This document shows positions 42,969-54,716 of a stretch of 64,000 nt of DNA, in pieces. A program made the position numbers and the translations under genes. Location: contig CM058230.1 in the NCBI GenBank assembly GCA_030180135.1, positions 102,539,503-102,603,502 of the forward strand, written 5' to 3'. Below the pieces are notes generated by a model. That model did no database searches and was not told the origin of the DNA. It saw nothing but the letters and a program-made list of their open reading frames with translations. Numbering within the stretch: the stretch's first letter is position 1; the number at the start of each line of letters is the position of its first letter. Source of the stretch: Orychophragmus violaceus (Eukaryota > Streptophyta > Magnoliopsida > Brassicales > Brassicaceae).

Positions 42969-43284
42969 GAGGTGATTTCGTCAGAAGATGAAACTGACCA
43001 GGTCTACCTCCTCCACGGCCGGACGAAGATGAAGAAAGCTCCGGCGAAGTCGTGAGATCTCCTCCTGCCGCCACAGTAAGTCACCACGTCGTGTGAGGTG
43101 TGGTTCTCTGACCTTTGATTCTCCATATCTCTCTTGAGTTTGGCCAAGAATCTGAGATAACTTTGTCACTAACTTGGTTTGAACCTTTTTCAGATCTGTA
43201 AGAATCATCGGGAAAGAAGAACAAAGAGGAGTCAAGTTAAAGAGAGATTGAAGGCTGAAGAGAGCAGAGATCCGGTGCCTAAGA

Positions 43285-43395
43285 TGGTTGTCACCGGAGC
43301 CGGCGGGTGTGGTCACCGGAGCCGGCGGATGTGATCACCGGAGCCGGCGGATGTGATCACCGGAGCCGGCGGATGTGGTCACCGGAGCCGTCAGG
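43285..43395. repeat. 22-bp tandem repeat, about five copies
   Basis: The unit is GGATGTGATCACCGGAGCCGGC with one or two changes per copy. It is GC-rich, unlike the surrounding CACTA sequence. Confidence 0.9.
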
Positions 43396-44945
43396 TGGTG
43401 GTCATGGAGGAGGAAGCTTTTTGATTTTATATTTTTTTTTGTTTTTAGATTAATTATTTAATATTATTCTATTTTATTGTTTATAAATAAAATAAAATTT
43501 CTTTATATTTGTTTTTTTAATATTTTTAATATAAATTGTATAATATAGCTACGACACTACGTGTGGCTATTCGTAGCTATGGCCATAAACCGAATTCATA
43601 GTTTTTCGTGGCTATGAGAGATACGGATTTGTATTCTCGCTTTTCGTAGCTAATTGTCGTGGCTATGTCGTGGCTCTGTGGCTGTGGATAGCTACGAAAG
43701 TTCAATATCCACGAGCTCATAGGCGCGGATATTGTTCATGGCTATTCGTAGCTATCGACAGAATAGCTACGAAATTTTGTCCATAGCCGCGAAAAAATCC
43801 GTGGCTATATCGCAAGTTTCTTGTAGTGCATTGTCCTATGCTGACACCAACAAAATACACGGTTTGGTCGATGAGGATGAAGGTTGTGTTACGGGTAAAC
43901 GAAGTGTGGGAGACGATTGATCCATGATCAACAAATTCCAAGAAAAACGATATTGCGATCGCATTATTTTTTCAATCAATCCATGAGATACTAATTCTGC
44001 AAGTTAGAAAGCAGAACACCTCGAAAGATCATTGGGAAGCTATCAAATCACGTCATCTTGGAGCGGACCGTGTGCGAGAAGAAAGGCTACAAACCTTGAT
44101 GAACGACTTTGATAAGTTAAAGATGGAAGACACTGATTCTACTGATGACTTTGCAGGAAAGATGTCACGTATAGCATCAAAATCAGCTTCTTTAGGACAA
44201 AGTATAGAAGAATCTACGATGGTGAAGAGATTCTTAAAGGGAATCCCTAGAAGCAAATTTATACACATTGTAGCATCCCTTGAGCAAGTCCTTGATCTAA
44301 ATACGACAGGATTTGAGGACATAGTTGGGAGACTAAAGGCGTATGAAGAATGTGTCGGAGAAGAAACCCAAAAGGAAGATCAAGCAAAGCTCATGTGGGT
44401 GAATCATGATCAAAATAACCGCGGAGGTTATGGAGGTCGAGGAAAACCTAGAGGCGGTGTAATAACCCTCCTAAGGGAGTAAAACGTCCGTATTAGGAAA
44501 ACGACCAGTCGGGATGGATCGGGCGAAGATCAACGGAAATTCAAAGTTGTGCGATCGACGTAAAATTGACGTCGTTAGCTAAAGAGGACATTCTAAGACT
44601 TTTGGTCGAGTCAGAATTCAAATGGGACGAGCGGATTATGCGAAAATCGAAGGACAAGAGGGACGGCCGAGGAACGGCCAAAAATCCGAAAGTTCCAAAA
44701 TGGTTGGACGTTATACTGTGGTGATAGAGGAGTTCAAAACAAGAACTTGGGTTGAAGTGGAATTCCAAAAGAGCGAACGGTTTAAGAGATATTGCATTTG
44801 CGATTAAATCGGGTACGTCGGGTTAGAAGCACGACGGGGCGAAAGCGTGACGGACCGAGGCACGACTTGTCACGGATGAGTTTTTACTTCCGGAAGCACG
44901 AGCTGTCAGGAAGCACGAGGTGTGAAGCGTAAACACGAGGTGTGC

Positions 44946-46108
44946 TGATATATCATGGTTTTTACCCATTTTATGCCATGATATAGATGTCTTTTTAGTG
45001 TCTTTTGTGTTCTTTTTAGTATGTTTTCAGGTTTAGACACATCTGGAGCCTAATTGGACGTTTTGGGAGCATTTGGAGCAATTCTGCACTATTTAGAGAC
45101 TTCACAGAGTTCACTGGCTGCATTTTCGCAGTGCAACGATCGTTGCAGTCTGTGCAACTGTCGTTGCAGTTCTGCGCCCAAAAATCTGCATTTTGGAGAA
45201 ATTACAGTTTTTGCCCAGAAACTTCCCAGACTTGCAAAAAGGCTCCCAGCCGACTTTAGACCATTATATAAGAGTTTTTAAGCCATTGTTTAGGCTACGC
45301 TTTACTTTTAAGTCTTATTTTATTTTCAGAGAGCCTTAGGGGCTGATCTTGCTCTCGAAAGAGAGAGGATTTCGAACCCCTGTTGATTATTCTGTTTTAT
45401 GATATTTGGTTTTCTACTTAAGATGTTTTCTGTTTCGATGAACATGTCTGAGTAGTTTACCTGTTAGGTTGAAGGATTCTCATTAGGGATTTCAGAGAAT
45501 TATAGTTTAAATCAATCTGTAGAGATTCATATCTGCTAGTTCTTTATCTAAGTTGTTCTTAATGCTAAATCTGAAGTAGCTAATCAGAATTATGATGTTA
45601 GGTTGATTAATTCAGCGGAAGTTGGTTAATTTAACTAGAAAGAACTTAGATAAGCAATTAAACTTTGCGCAAACGGAAGTTTGGTTTAGGATAATTGTGA
45701 ACATATCAAACTTGGAATTAAAGCTGGTTTAATCTGTTAGTTCTCGCAAACGAAAGTTTGGTTTGCTGCACTTAGACTTAGAGAATTATCGCAAAGGAAT
45801 TTGGTTAATTCTATATCAGTGTTTGAGTTCTAGAACAGTTATTGATTAGATCTAGATAGATTGATTGCTTGCGTTCCTGATTTCCTGAGAACTCCTGAAA
45901 CCTAACGCTTCGCCTCCTTGCTCACAAACCACTCTTGCTACTGATTTACTTTTCTGCTTGCTTTAGTTTCTCATTGCTTTCCCCTAGTTTAATCTTAATA
46001 GTTTTTAATCTATCGTTGACCGGAGTCCCTGTGGATTCGATACCCTAAGTACTACAACTACATCACTGTGCACTTGCAGTTAGAATAGGGTTAAAACTAC
46101 ACCTATCA
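44946..46108 (+). repeat. 5' LTR of the Athila-like element (1163 bp)
   Basis: A TATATAA box lies at about 45265. It contains the GCAAACGAAAGTTTGGTT block shared with the solo LTR at 28569. Confidence 0.95.
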
Positions 46109-46255
46109 AGTTTTTGGCGCCGTTGCCGGGGACTCTTTTGAGTCCTCGATAGATTTGAACTTAGGGTTTAGACTAGGTTTTTCGTTTTTTATTTTTTGTT
46201 GCTAATTTTTTTTTTCTTTTTTTGTTTCTGCGTTTCAGGTACGCCTGTAATCGCC

Positions 46256-46345
46256 TTGCATCGATCGACACCCCCTTAGTGTCGATCGTTGCATTCTCGA
46301 GCTTGCATCGATCGACGCTTCTCCTGCATCGATCGACACATATCA
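46256..46345. repeat. CATCGATCGACAC repeat cluster 1
   Basis: Three TCGATCGA-cored units and one TCGATCGT unit lie just upstream of the ORF. Confidence 0.9.
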
Positions 46346-46353
46346 TAAGGAAG

Positions 46354-47565
46354 ATGTCTTGTTTCTTCAATCCAGGGATTGATAACTCGCAGATAACTTG
46401 GTTAAAGGGCAAAGTAGAGTCTCTGCATAGTCTTGTACTTGAAAAGTATGGGCAAAAAGCTATCAACTGCATTGGAGGGAATGAATTCTACAGTCAGGAA
46501 TCTGCTTTTCAGGGACCTTTCCAGCAACAGGGCAACGCCTTCTCGAGGAACTGTGGTGTTTCTTCTTACCAAGCACCGCCTGCACCTACAGCTCATGAGA
46601 GCAGAATAGAAATCATGATAGAGCAGTATCTTGAGAGGCAACAACAGATCAGTGTGTCACACCACTCAAAGATGGATGCATTGTATAAAGATCTGAATGA
46701 GAAGCTCGAATCTTTGAGCACACATATGGAGGAGCTGGATGCAGCAATAGAAAGGCGAAATGAAGCTAGGGAAGCTGAACAGCACAGATCCATCAAAGTT
46801 GTGACCTTAAGGGATGAGATTAAGTTGCTGGATGAAGAAGAGAGCATAATCTCGGATTTTCTGGATGAATATTGTCTGCCTGATACATGCACCGATCGAC
46901 ACCCCCTTAGTGACGATCGACCCGCCGTTCTGACGGCAATTTCGAGTTCTTTCGAGAAACAGAATCGCCTTGCATCGATCGACACACATTATGCAACGAT
47001 CGATGCAGAACGCACACATGTCCAGAAACCTGCAACAGTGCCAGAACGAGCTTACAAGCCCCGAGTGCCATATCCTAAGGTTCCTAAACCTTCCAGACAA
47101 GAGCTAGAAGTGGCTAACTGCATAAAAGTGATGGATAAGAAGGTGAATAAAACACCACCAGTTGAAACTTTGCGAGTTCATGCAAAGAAGATGATCTCCA
47201 CTGACGGTCATCTGGAAGAAGAAGTTCAGATTGGTGGAACTACAGTATCTGATAGTGGAAAGAAGAAGAAGATGGCAGTTCCTCTTGAACCTGCTCTAAC
47301 ATCTTCAGTACCTGCAACTGCTCATAAGCAGAAAGCCCCAAACATCAGATCTACATCAAAGGTAAGGAACAAATCATCTAAGCTTAAACCTTCTAATCAC
47401 ATTGTTTTGAATGCAGGAAAACGCAGTAGACCGCCCAAGCTTCGCTCCCGCCCTGATTATGATTTCTCATTCCTTGGGAAGCCTCATGATCTGAATGCCT
47501 ATACACCTCCTTGGATGAAGAGATATTCACAGAGACACTCAAAGTCTCTGTTGAAACCGCCTTGA
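46354..47565 (+). CDS. Athila-like gag-derived protein, about 403 aa
   Basis: The first in-frame ATG is at 46354; the frame is open further upstream but lacks an ATG. The protein has GVSSYQAPPAPTA, which resembles a linker in Athila Gag proteins, then a coiled-coil region (about residues 90-180, rich in Glu and Leu) and a basic tail. Within it, two SID-type units (LASIDTHYATIDAERTHV) are encoded by TCGATCGA repeats. No zinc knuckle or enzymatic motif is visible. It may help in trans-packaging, which is inference. Confidence 0.7.
   Translation: MSCFFNPGIDNSQITWLKGKVESLHSLVLEKYGQKAINCIGGNEFYSQESAFQGPFQQQGNAFSRNCGVSSYQAPPAPTAHESRIEIMIEQYLERQQQISVSHHSKMDALYKDLNEKLESLSTHMEELDAAIERRNEAREAEQHRSIKVVTLRDEIKLLDEEESIISDFLDEYCLPDTCTDRHPLSDDRPAVLTAISSSFEKQNRLASIDTHYATIDAERTHVQKPATVPERAYKPRVPYPKVPKPSRQELEVANCIKVMDKKVNKTPPVETLRVHAKKMISTDGHLEEEVQIGGTTVSDSGKKKKMAVPLEPALTSSVPATAHKQKAPNIRSTSKVRNKSSKLKPSNHIVLNAGKRSRPPKLRSRPDYDFSFLGKPHDLNAYTPPWMKRYSQRHSKSLLKPP
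46887..47010. repeat. CATCGATCGACAC repeat cluster 2, inside the ORF
   Basis: Two pairs, each pair about 25-30 bp apart, at about 46890-46922 and 46973-47006. Some copies carry one change in the core. Confidence 0.85.
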
Positions 47566-48903
47566 ATCAAATCTCTTCCAATAGTCAAGCTAATGACTAA
47601 AAACAAGCGCTGAGTGGGAGGCAACCCACTGTTAGGTTCGTTTTAGTTTTCATTTTCCGTTTTTATTTTTGGTGTTTTGATTTTCTATTTAAGTGTGTTC
47701 AGAGCCGAGAGAAACAGGAAAAATCGCATTGCATCGATCGACACACATTGTGCATCGATCGATGCGGTTGCGATTCACGGTTAAACGAATTGATTGCGGT
47801 TCAGACATCGGTTATCTACATAACCGCGAGCGATAATCGCCTTGCATCGATCGACACCCTTGTGGCATCGATCGACGCAGGGCGACGACAGGTAAGTATT
47901 CTGCAACTTTTCGGTTTGTTCTTCAATTTGATTATTCTTTCACCGAGCTCATGCTTCGATTACACTGGGGACAGTGTAATTTAAGTGTGGGGAGGAAGCT
48001 ACTGACGCACGCTTTTGTTTTCTTAGTTTTTCAAAATTTGTTTTATTGAGTCAAAATTTGTATGAAACTATGATTTTTCGAGGAAACTTTTCGCTTGAAC
48101 AGGAACTAAGTGACCATTGGACAGACTTACAGAGACTCTATGACTGTTAGAAAACCCAGACATAGATCAACCTACTGAGAACACCCACATCACTTCAGGT
48201 ATCAGAGGATCCTTTTACTGACTTCAACCTTAATACTGACTTAGATTTCTCACCTAAGGGCTTGGTATACTTTGTGTCGGATTCCCTTGTTAGTTCTGAC
48301 ACAGCCTGTCAACCTATCCTATTTAGTTCCCTTCTCCCCTTCTATAAAGTAAAAAAAAAAAATTAATAATAATAAACTGAGGATGAGTTAGTAACTCCGA
48401 AGTGGTCATGGGAAGGGTAGCAAACACTATTTTCTCTCATGTGATCCATGGAATGTGTCCAAAGTACACCCCATAACGGGAAGAACACTGATAAAAAAAA
48501 TAAAATGATACCCAATGTGGGAAAAATCAGTTGTTAAGGAAGGGAAAGTGAAGAAAGGGACTAGAGAAAGATAGTATGGTGGTCTAGAGCTGATAAGGTA
48601 AGAATCCATGTGCCCTTTGATCGATACTCCTTAGGTGAGACCGCACTTAAATACTTGCAGAAGTCAGTAGGGAGAATTTGAATGCTTGAATGTGATTGTG
48701 GAGTTTACTTGGGACAGTTGCTAAGTGTGGGGGAAGTATATTGTGGTCTTGAGTTCTGTAGGGATGTTTTCAGTGGCTTACTAAGTGAATGTGATTGTGA
48801 AAGTTCCTAGGACGAAATGAGTTTCTGAGTTTTCAAACTTCTTTTCTTATGCTTTGGTTCTTTACTTGCTTGAGGACAAGCAAGAGCTAAGTGTGGGGGA
48901 GTT
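47566..48903 (+). other. 3' internal region of the Athila-like element
   Basis: No ORF was recognised. It contains GTGGGAGGCAACCCACT, two more pairs of CATCGATCGACAC units (47733-47765 and 47845-47880), an internal GTGTGGGGAGGAAG purine tract near 47985 and, at the end, a TTGAGGACAAGC motif with the functional polypurine tract. Confidence 0.7.
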
Positions 48904-50066
48904 TGATATATCATGGTTTTTACCCATTTTATGCCATGATATAGATGTCTTTTTAGTGTCTTTTGTGTTCTTTTTAGTATGTTTTCAGGTTTAGACACAT
49001 CTGGAGCCTAATTGGACGTTTTGGGAGCATTTGGAGCAATTCTGCACTATTTAGAGACTTCACAGAGTTCACTGGCTGCATTTTCGCAGTGCAACGATCG
49101 TTGCAGTCTGTGCAACTGTCGTTGCAGTTCTGCGCCCAAAAATCTGCATTTTGGAGAAATTACAGTTTTTGCCCAGAAACTTCCCAGACTTGCAAAAAGG
49201 CCCCCAGCCGACTTTAGACCATTATATAAGAGTTTTTAAGCCATTGTTTAGGCTACGCTTTACTTTTAAGTCTTATTTTATTTTCAGAGAGCCTTAGGGG
49301 CTGATCTTGCTCTCGAAAGAGAGAGGATTTCGAACCCCTGTTGATTATTCTGTTTTATGATATTTGGTTTTCTACTTAAGATGTTTTCTGTTTCGATGAA
49401 CATGTCTGAGTAGTTTACCTGTTAGGTTGAAGGATTCTCATTAGGGATTTCAGAGAATTATAGTTTAAATCAATCTGTAGAGATTCATATCTGCTAGTTC
49501 TTTATCTAAGTTGTTCTTAATGCTAAATCTGAAGTAGCTAATCAGAATTATGATGTTAGGTTGATTAATTCAGCGGAAGTTGGTTAATTTAACTAGAAAG
49601 AACTTAGATAAGCAATTAAACTTTGCGCAAACGGAAGTTTGGTTTAGGATAATTGTGAACATATCAAACTTGGAATTAAAGCTGGTTTAATCTGTTAGTT
49701 CTCGCAAACGAAAGTTTGGTTTGCTGCACTTAGACTTAGAGAATTATCGCAAAGGAATTTGGTTAATTCTATATCAGTGTTTGAGTTCTAGAACAGTTAT
49801 TGATTAGATCTAGATAGATTGATTGCTTGCGTTCCTGATTTCCTGAGAACTCCTGAAACCTAACGCTTCGCCTCCTTGCTCACAAACCACTCTTGCTACT
49901 GATTTACTTTTCTGCTTGCTTTAGTTTCTCATTGCTTTCCCCTAGTTTAATCTTAATAGTTTTTAATCTATCGTTGACCGGAGTCCCTGTGGATTCGATA
50001 CCCTAAGTACTACAACTACATCACTGTGCACTTGCAGTTAGAATAGGGTTAAAACTACACCTATCA
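48904..50066 (+). repeat. 3' LTR of the Athila-like element (1163 bp)
   Basis: Same length and nearly the same sequence as the 5' LTR. It follows the polypurine tract directly. Confidence 0.95.
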
Positions 50067-50320
50067 TGTGCGCAGAAGCACGAGGTGTAAAAGAGGGAAA
50101 GCACGAGGTGTTTTGTGGAAGCTCTAGGTGTCGTCGCGCATGGAGGAGCAGGCTGGCTGCGCCTGGGCCTGGCTGAGTGTCCTCCAGATGTCGCCGTGCA
50201 TGGCCAGAGGAGCTGAGTGTTGGCTGAGTGTCCGGCCAGATGTCGCCGCGCATGGCCACCGCCGGAACGGACCAACCGGAGGCCACCGTGCAGTTTTGCC
50301 ACCTCGCCCTTAGTTTTCCC

Positions 50321-50328
50321 TATAAATA
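50321..50328 (+). promoter_or_regulatory. TATA box of the Gypsy-1 LTR
   Basis: TATAAATA in a GC-rich LTR context, about 370 bp before the end of the U3-like part. Position and sequence fit a retrotransposon promoter. Confidence 0.55.
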
Positions 50329-51049
50329 CCCAGCCATCCCCAGCCATATTTCTCATTCGGAAACTCAGAGCAAAAAGTTCTAGAGAGAGAGAGTTGAGAG
50401 AGAAAAAGGCTGGGCGGACCGGAGGAAGTTCCCGACGAGCTGCGGTTTCCGGCGAACCATCAGGGGAACTCTGCCGGTCGGCCGTAGACACTTTCTCTGA
50501 CCAAAAACCCGTCCTAGAGAGAGAACGTCCAGGTTAGAGATAGAAAGTGAGATAAACCCGGGAGAGAGAAGGCGCGGACGGGAGTGTCCCGAGGGCGTTC
50601 CGATGTTCCGTTACCGGTTCCGACGGGCGGTCGGGTACGGTTTACGGAAGGTGGTCAGTAAGCGTTAGATTTTAGTAACTGCTATTCAAAACCATACCTT
50701 AATCCGTCTTTGACTAGGATCTTCGTGTATAGATCCAAGAGAAGTCCCGGAGTTAGGACGGACCAAGGTCTAGGGTCGTTGGACCCGGAGAGGTGAGTCC
50801 CGATAGCTAAGACTAACGGGATTTGTGCAGGTATCGCCTTAAGGATTGAAATACTGCGAGTATTTATCCTTAAGTGCATTGATTGTTGCGTGAGGACTAG
50901 TTGGTCGTGAACTCGGTTGGGTGCCATGCTAACGTTTGTGATGCATGATCGGTTAAGATATGCACAGAGGTGCCATCTTAATCCGATATTATAATAATGC
51001 GTGGGCCGAGGTTTACGTCAATTGTGTCCATTATTGATTGATTGATGCG

Positions 51050-51260
51050 TGAGATAAGTACGAGGTTGGATATGGGATCCACTCGGAAATGCATGTTGTG
51101 ATAAGTACGGGATCAGGTAGACCCAAAAATGGAATGTGATAAGTACGGGATCGGTTAGGGAATCGACTCGAAAATGGAATGTGATAAGTACGGGATCAGT
51201 TGGACCCAGAAATGGATGTGTGATAAGTACGAATGTGGATGTAGGTCCGCTCGGAAATGA
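51050..51260. repeat. five tandem units of 38-47 bp in the Gypsy-1 LTR
   Basis: Each unit starts GATAAGTACG and ends with a GGAAATG-like motif. Units differ by substitutions and small indels. Confidence 0.85.
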
Positions 51261-52391
51261 TTGTGGAAAACGTGTTTTCCCGTATGGGTGAGGATGTGGT
51301 AGCTCCGTGAGATTGTTGATCCACGCTAGTCTCCCTTCCGTTTTGTTGAGACGGTTGTAGTGGCTGCCGTGATCTTTGGATCCTTTTCGAGACCCTACAC
51401 CGTGTGATTTGTGTTGCTAACTGCATGTTGAGTGATTCATGCAGGTTAGACGTGTTTTTGGTTCTAGAACATGCATAATATTGTTCTAGGACGTGCATCC
51501 TAGAGTATGCGTAGATACTCTAGGAAAATGCTCTCGGTACCACCCAACTCCGTGGATTCGGAGGTCCTCCGTGGATTCGGAGAAGGCTTGGACGGTATTT
51601 GGGTCGCACCCTTGGCCGAGCGTCGTGTGACGACACGATTACCCGTGGATTCAGGTGTGGTGCCGGACATGAAACTTTGCGGTGATTGTGCGGGATGAGC
51701 CACGAGAGAGAGAATTGGGTGGTGGTGCCAGTGCATTTGAGGCCTCTGCATGTGGATGTCTAGAAAGGTCTAGACGGGTTTTGCATTCATGATTGGAGTC
51801 ATGTTTGCGGGTTATTTTTATATGCTTTCGCATTGAGCATTTATTTGATATTATTATTGCATTTTAATGCCTGGATGTTTATTGCATTGTGCTTCGGCTA
51901 TGGGACGGGTTGGGATTCTAATACTTGTTAGCGGGTTCTGGACTCACTGGGTAACCCATATGGTTGCTCATTAAACAAATTTTGTCTCACAGGAAACCAT
52001 AGACGGGCTAGAGGGAAGTTCAGACGTTAGGCCACTGGTGTAGCTCCGGGTTGTGAGTGTGAGACGATCGTGGGGATTTTATTATGTAGGGTTTTAACTC
52101 GTGCGCACGAACTGTAAGGATTTTAAGTGACATTTTGTAATAGACTCTACATAATATTAATAAAAGTTGTTTTGTTTAAACTCCACGGTTCTAAATGGTA
52201 TTAGTTTGGTCCGAACTAACACAACTCACGACTCGGGTACGGGTTGGCAGACCTTAGGCCTTAGTCGAGAGGGTCGGATATCGACGATGGACCGGCTAGA
52301 CTATGGGCACGGCTGGACCATTTTCGATATTTGACATCTTGTGGCATCTCCGGCTCGGCTATTGTCCGTAGTGTGCGTCGGGGGTGTTACA

Positions 52392-53000
52392 AATGGTGGT
52401 ATCAGAGCATGGTTCATGATCATGCTTATGGAACTCGTGTTTTCAAATGTTTTATCGAGTCAATGGGTCGCACTCACAACATTAGGAAACCGGTACGTCC
52501 GAAGATAGTGGGTTAGGTGGGGTTTTAGGACTTACCTTTATTGGATGCAGCGGAGAAAGGTGCATTGAACGGAGGTAAGCCGAGGAGCCCACTATTCATA
52601 TGGATTGTCGGAAATTTGGAGATGGAGCGGACCGAGAACGCACGCCCAAGGGAGGTAAATCCTTAGAGTGTAGGTTTAAACCTTCATGATCTCTATGAGA
52701 TCCCGTGTAAGGTACGTTTGGGTGCTAACTCTCTTTTGTGTGTGATTGAGTTGGCATGATGTTTTGATTGGTTTATATTATAAGCGGGAATTATAGTATG
52801 AAACCAGAAAGTGTGTTAGGAAGTTAGGTGTGACTGAATGCATGAAAATAGTAAGGTGAGTACTATTTTTGCATGTCGGTAACTTCCTAAATTGTTGAGG
52901 TGTGAGAATCCATAGGTTTTCGTGGATAGGGTTTCTAAAAACCTTAGGATTGTGAAGTGATGTTTTAGGAAGAGTTGTTCCTAAAACCAGTTACCTAAAC
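52392..53000 (+). other. Gypsy-1 primer-binding site and truncated leader
   Basis: GGTGGTATCAGAGCATGG follows the LTR. The next 600 bp have no long ORF and look like the untranslated leader of a gypsy element. Gag is not reached before sequence assigned to the Gypsy-2 LTR begins. I cannot place the boundary to the base. Confidence 0.5.
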
Positions 53001-53580
53001 CGAAACCTTGAAACCTTAACCCGGTGGGTGGTAAGGCTTGCGGATTGGTTCGGCAAGGACGTGAATGACAAGGCCTATCCCGGCCATAAAGCCGGTAAGG
53101 TTTGCCACTACTTTACCATTTCAACTTGAGGTTCGTTTGTGAACCCCAAGCCCATTATTCTTATACTTAAACTGTTTTCTATCTCATTCATTTATTCATT
53201 TCGATTCATATTAGACTAAGGTATTTCATATAAGGCAAACTAGACATTTTATTAAATAAGCAAAGGTACCAAATACAAATGTAATTCGTTTGCATTATGC
53301 TAAAGTATTCGGTCCTAAACAATGTCTACCAAACTAATCACCACTCGCCCCAAATCTTGTCCGCGCCTAAGTCTGATCATCATCATGATCACCTGAAAGC
53401 CAAAACAAGTTCATGAGATTTCCATAATCAATTCATATTCGTTTTTATGCAACCTAGCAATTCGATATTTCTATATGATCCCATGAACTATTTTATACAA
53501 GCATTTCCTATTGTTATTCTAATTTCCAATCAAAGCCGCATAATTCCCGCTACACACTTTCGGAACCGCATGCACAACTC

Positions 53581-54060
53581 GGCTCACGGACGTGAGCGTG
53601 TGACCGCGCATTCCCGCCCTACGGTCCATGGTCGGATGCGTGGACTTACGATCGTCGCGCTTTGATCACGGTCGTCCGAACGTCTGCGCGCGGATAGCCT
53701 CACGGTCGTATCGCGTACCGGGACGGATGTACCGATCTATCGCACGCTAGACCTTACGGTCGCATGGTCTGATCAGTACGAGCGTACTGTCCGGCTTGAC
53801 GAATGATCATGCGACCATGCGCTACGTCAACGCGGGTCGATCCGAGATCATCACGCGGACGGTCTGCGGTCCAGTCGTGTATCCGCGAACGGATGCGACT
53901 CTTCGTACGAACGGACGCGATCATTACCGCGGACGGTTACGATCGTTCCTTCGGTCCGTACGTGCGACCGCGGCCAACGATCGCTTGCGGCAGTCCGTAG
54001 ACCATCCGCGATCGTCCGCATCATGTACCGGCGTATCGACGAGCGGTTAAGTCTCGCGAT
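53581..54060. other. CpG-dense block inside the Gypsy-2 LTR
   Basis: By hand count about 80 CpG dinucleotides lie in 480 bp, roughly twice what base composition predicts, in a stretch rich in palindromes such as CGATCG, CGTACG and CCGCGG. Short open frames across it on both strands look like chance. Confidence 0.85.
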
Positions 54061-54716
54061 CCAACAACCATTTTCCTCGGTCCGTTTTCATGCCTAGGCC
54101 GACCGAACTTTGGCTTCTCGGTTCTCGGCTTACCGTCTTCTTGACGAGCCGTTAAACCGTTCAAAACAGTACCGATCTCTCGGGCCATTCTAGCACTTGG
54201 ATCGTGGCTAACCAACCAGCCAACCGTCCACGACCAAGGCCTTATGGCCGGTCGTGTAACAAGTATTAGCGCCTATTTAGAACAAGAGAAGAAGAGAGTT
54301 TTCCGGTCATAGACAACCGGCCGTGACCGCTAGGGGTTTTGGCCAATGCCGAGAGAAGATGAACCGGACTCTAACCTTAGATGTGGTCGTGGTCTTTCCG
54401 TGGGTAGTTGATGCCTCTCCAGCCATCTTGCACTCCCTTCTTGCGTTTAAACCACCACCGATATCACTCCTTAAACCGCCGGACTTCTCTTGGAGATTCC
54501 GGCCTCTCTCTCTCTCTAAAACTCTCGATTTATGGCCTTGTGCCTTTGGAGAATTTCTAGTCTTTGTTTCCCTTGTGGGCGTGCGCAAAAATGGCCAAGG
54601 CATGGCCTATTTATAGGCTCTTGTGATCGCCAACTTCCTTGGCCGAATGGGCATGAGTGGCTTGAGCGAATGGACACAACCACACATGGTGACCATTCGC
54701 TGGTAACCGCCCCTGG

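Larger units (their letters stand above)
44946..50066 (+). mobile_element. Athila-like non-autonomous LTR retrotransposon, very young
   Basis: The LTRs are exactly 1163 bp each (44946-46108, 48904-50066), with TGATATATCA/CACCTATCA ends, and I found one substitution between them (45242 region T versus 49200 region C). The target duplication TGTGC is perfect (44941-44945, 50067-50071). The primer-binding site TGGCGCCGTTGCCGGGGA starts at 46115, the sequence used by Athila elements. A GTGTGGGGGAGTT polypurine tract precedes the 3' LTR. The 2.8-kb interior has one gag-like ORF and no pol. Confidence 0.95.
44458..52391 (+). repeat. 5' LTR of Gypsy-1, split by an Athila-like element
   Basis: The LTR starts TGTAATAACCC right after the Copia-4 gag and ends GGGGTGTTACA at 52391. 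It is followed three bases later by the primer-binding site GGTGGTATCAGAGC. Without the insertion 44946-50071 it is about 2.8 kb, a size seen in Tekay/Del-type chromoviruses. TATAAATA at 50321-50328 and AATAAAAG near 52159 are plausible promoter and polyadenylation signals. The 3' LTR and the coding region are not in the window. Confidence 0.8.

Noticed and set aside
45054..45281. 75-aa ORFs in both Athila-like LTRs (45054 and 49012)
   Set aside because: They lie in the LTR upstream of and across the TATA box and show no homology signal. Their identity just reflects identical LTRs.
46256..47880. TCGATCGA units considered as a CRISPR array or as a tRNA/rRNA-like repeat
   Set aside because: Units are in pairs with long irregular gaps, lie in a plant retrotransposon and have no uniform spacers.
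53796..54215. Several short ORFs on both strands in the CpG-dense block
   Set aside because: High GC and lack of AT-rich stops produce chance frames. The block lies inside an LTR and no frame has a recognisable domain.
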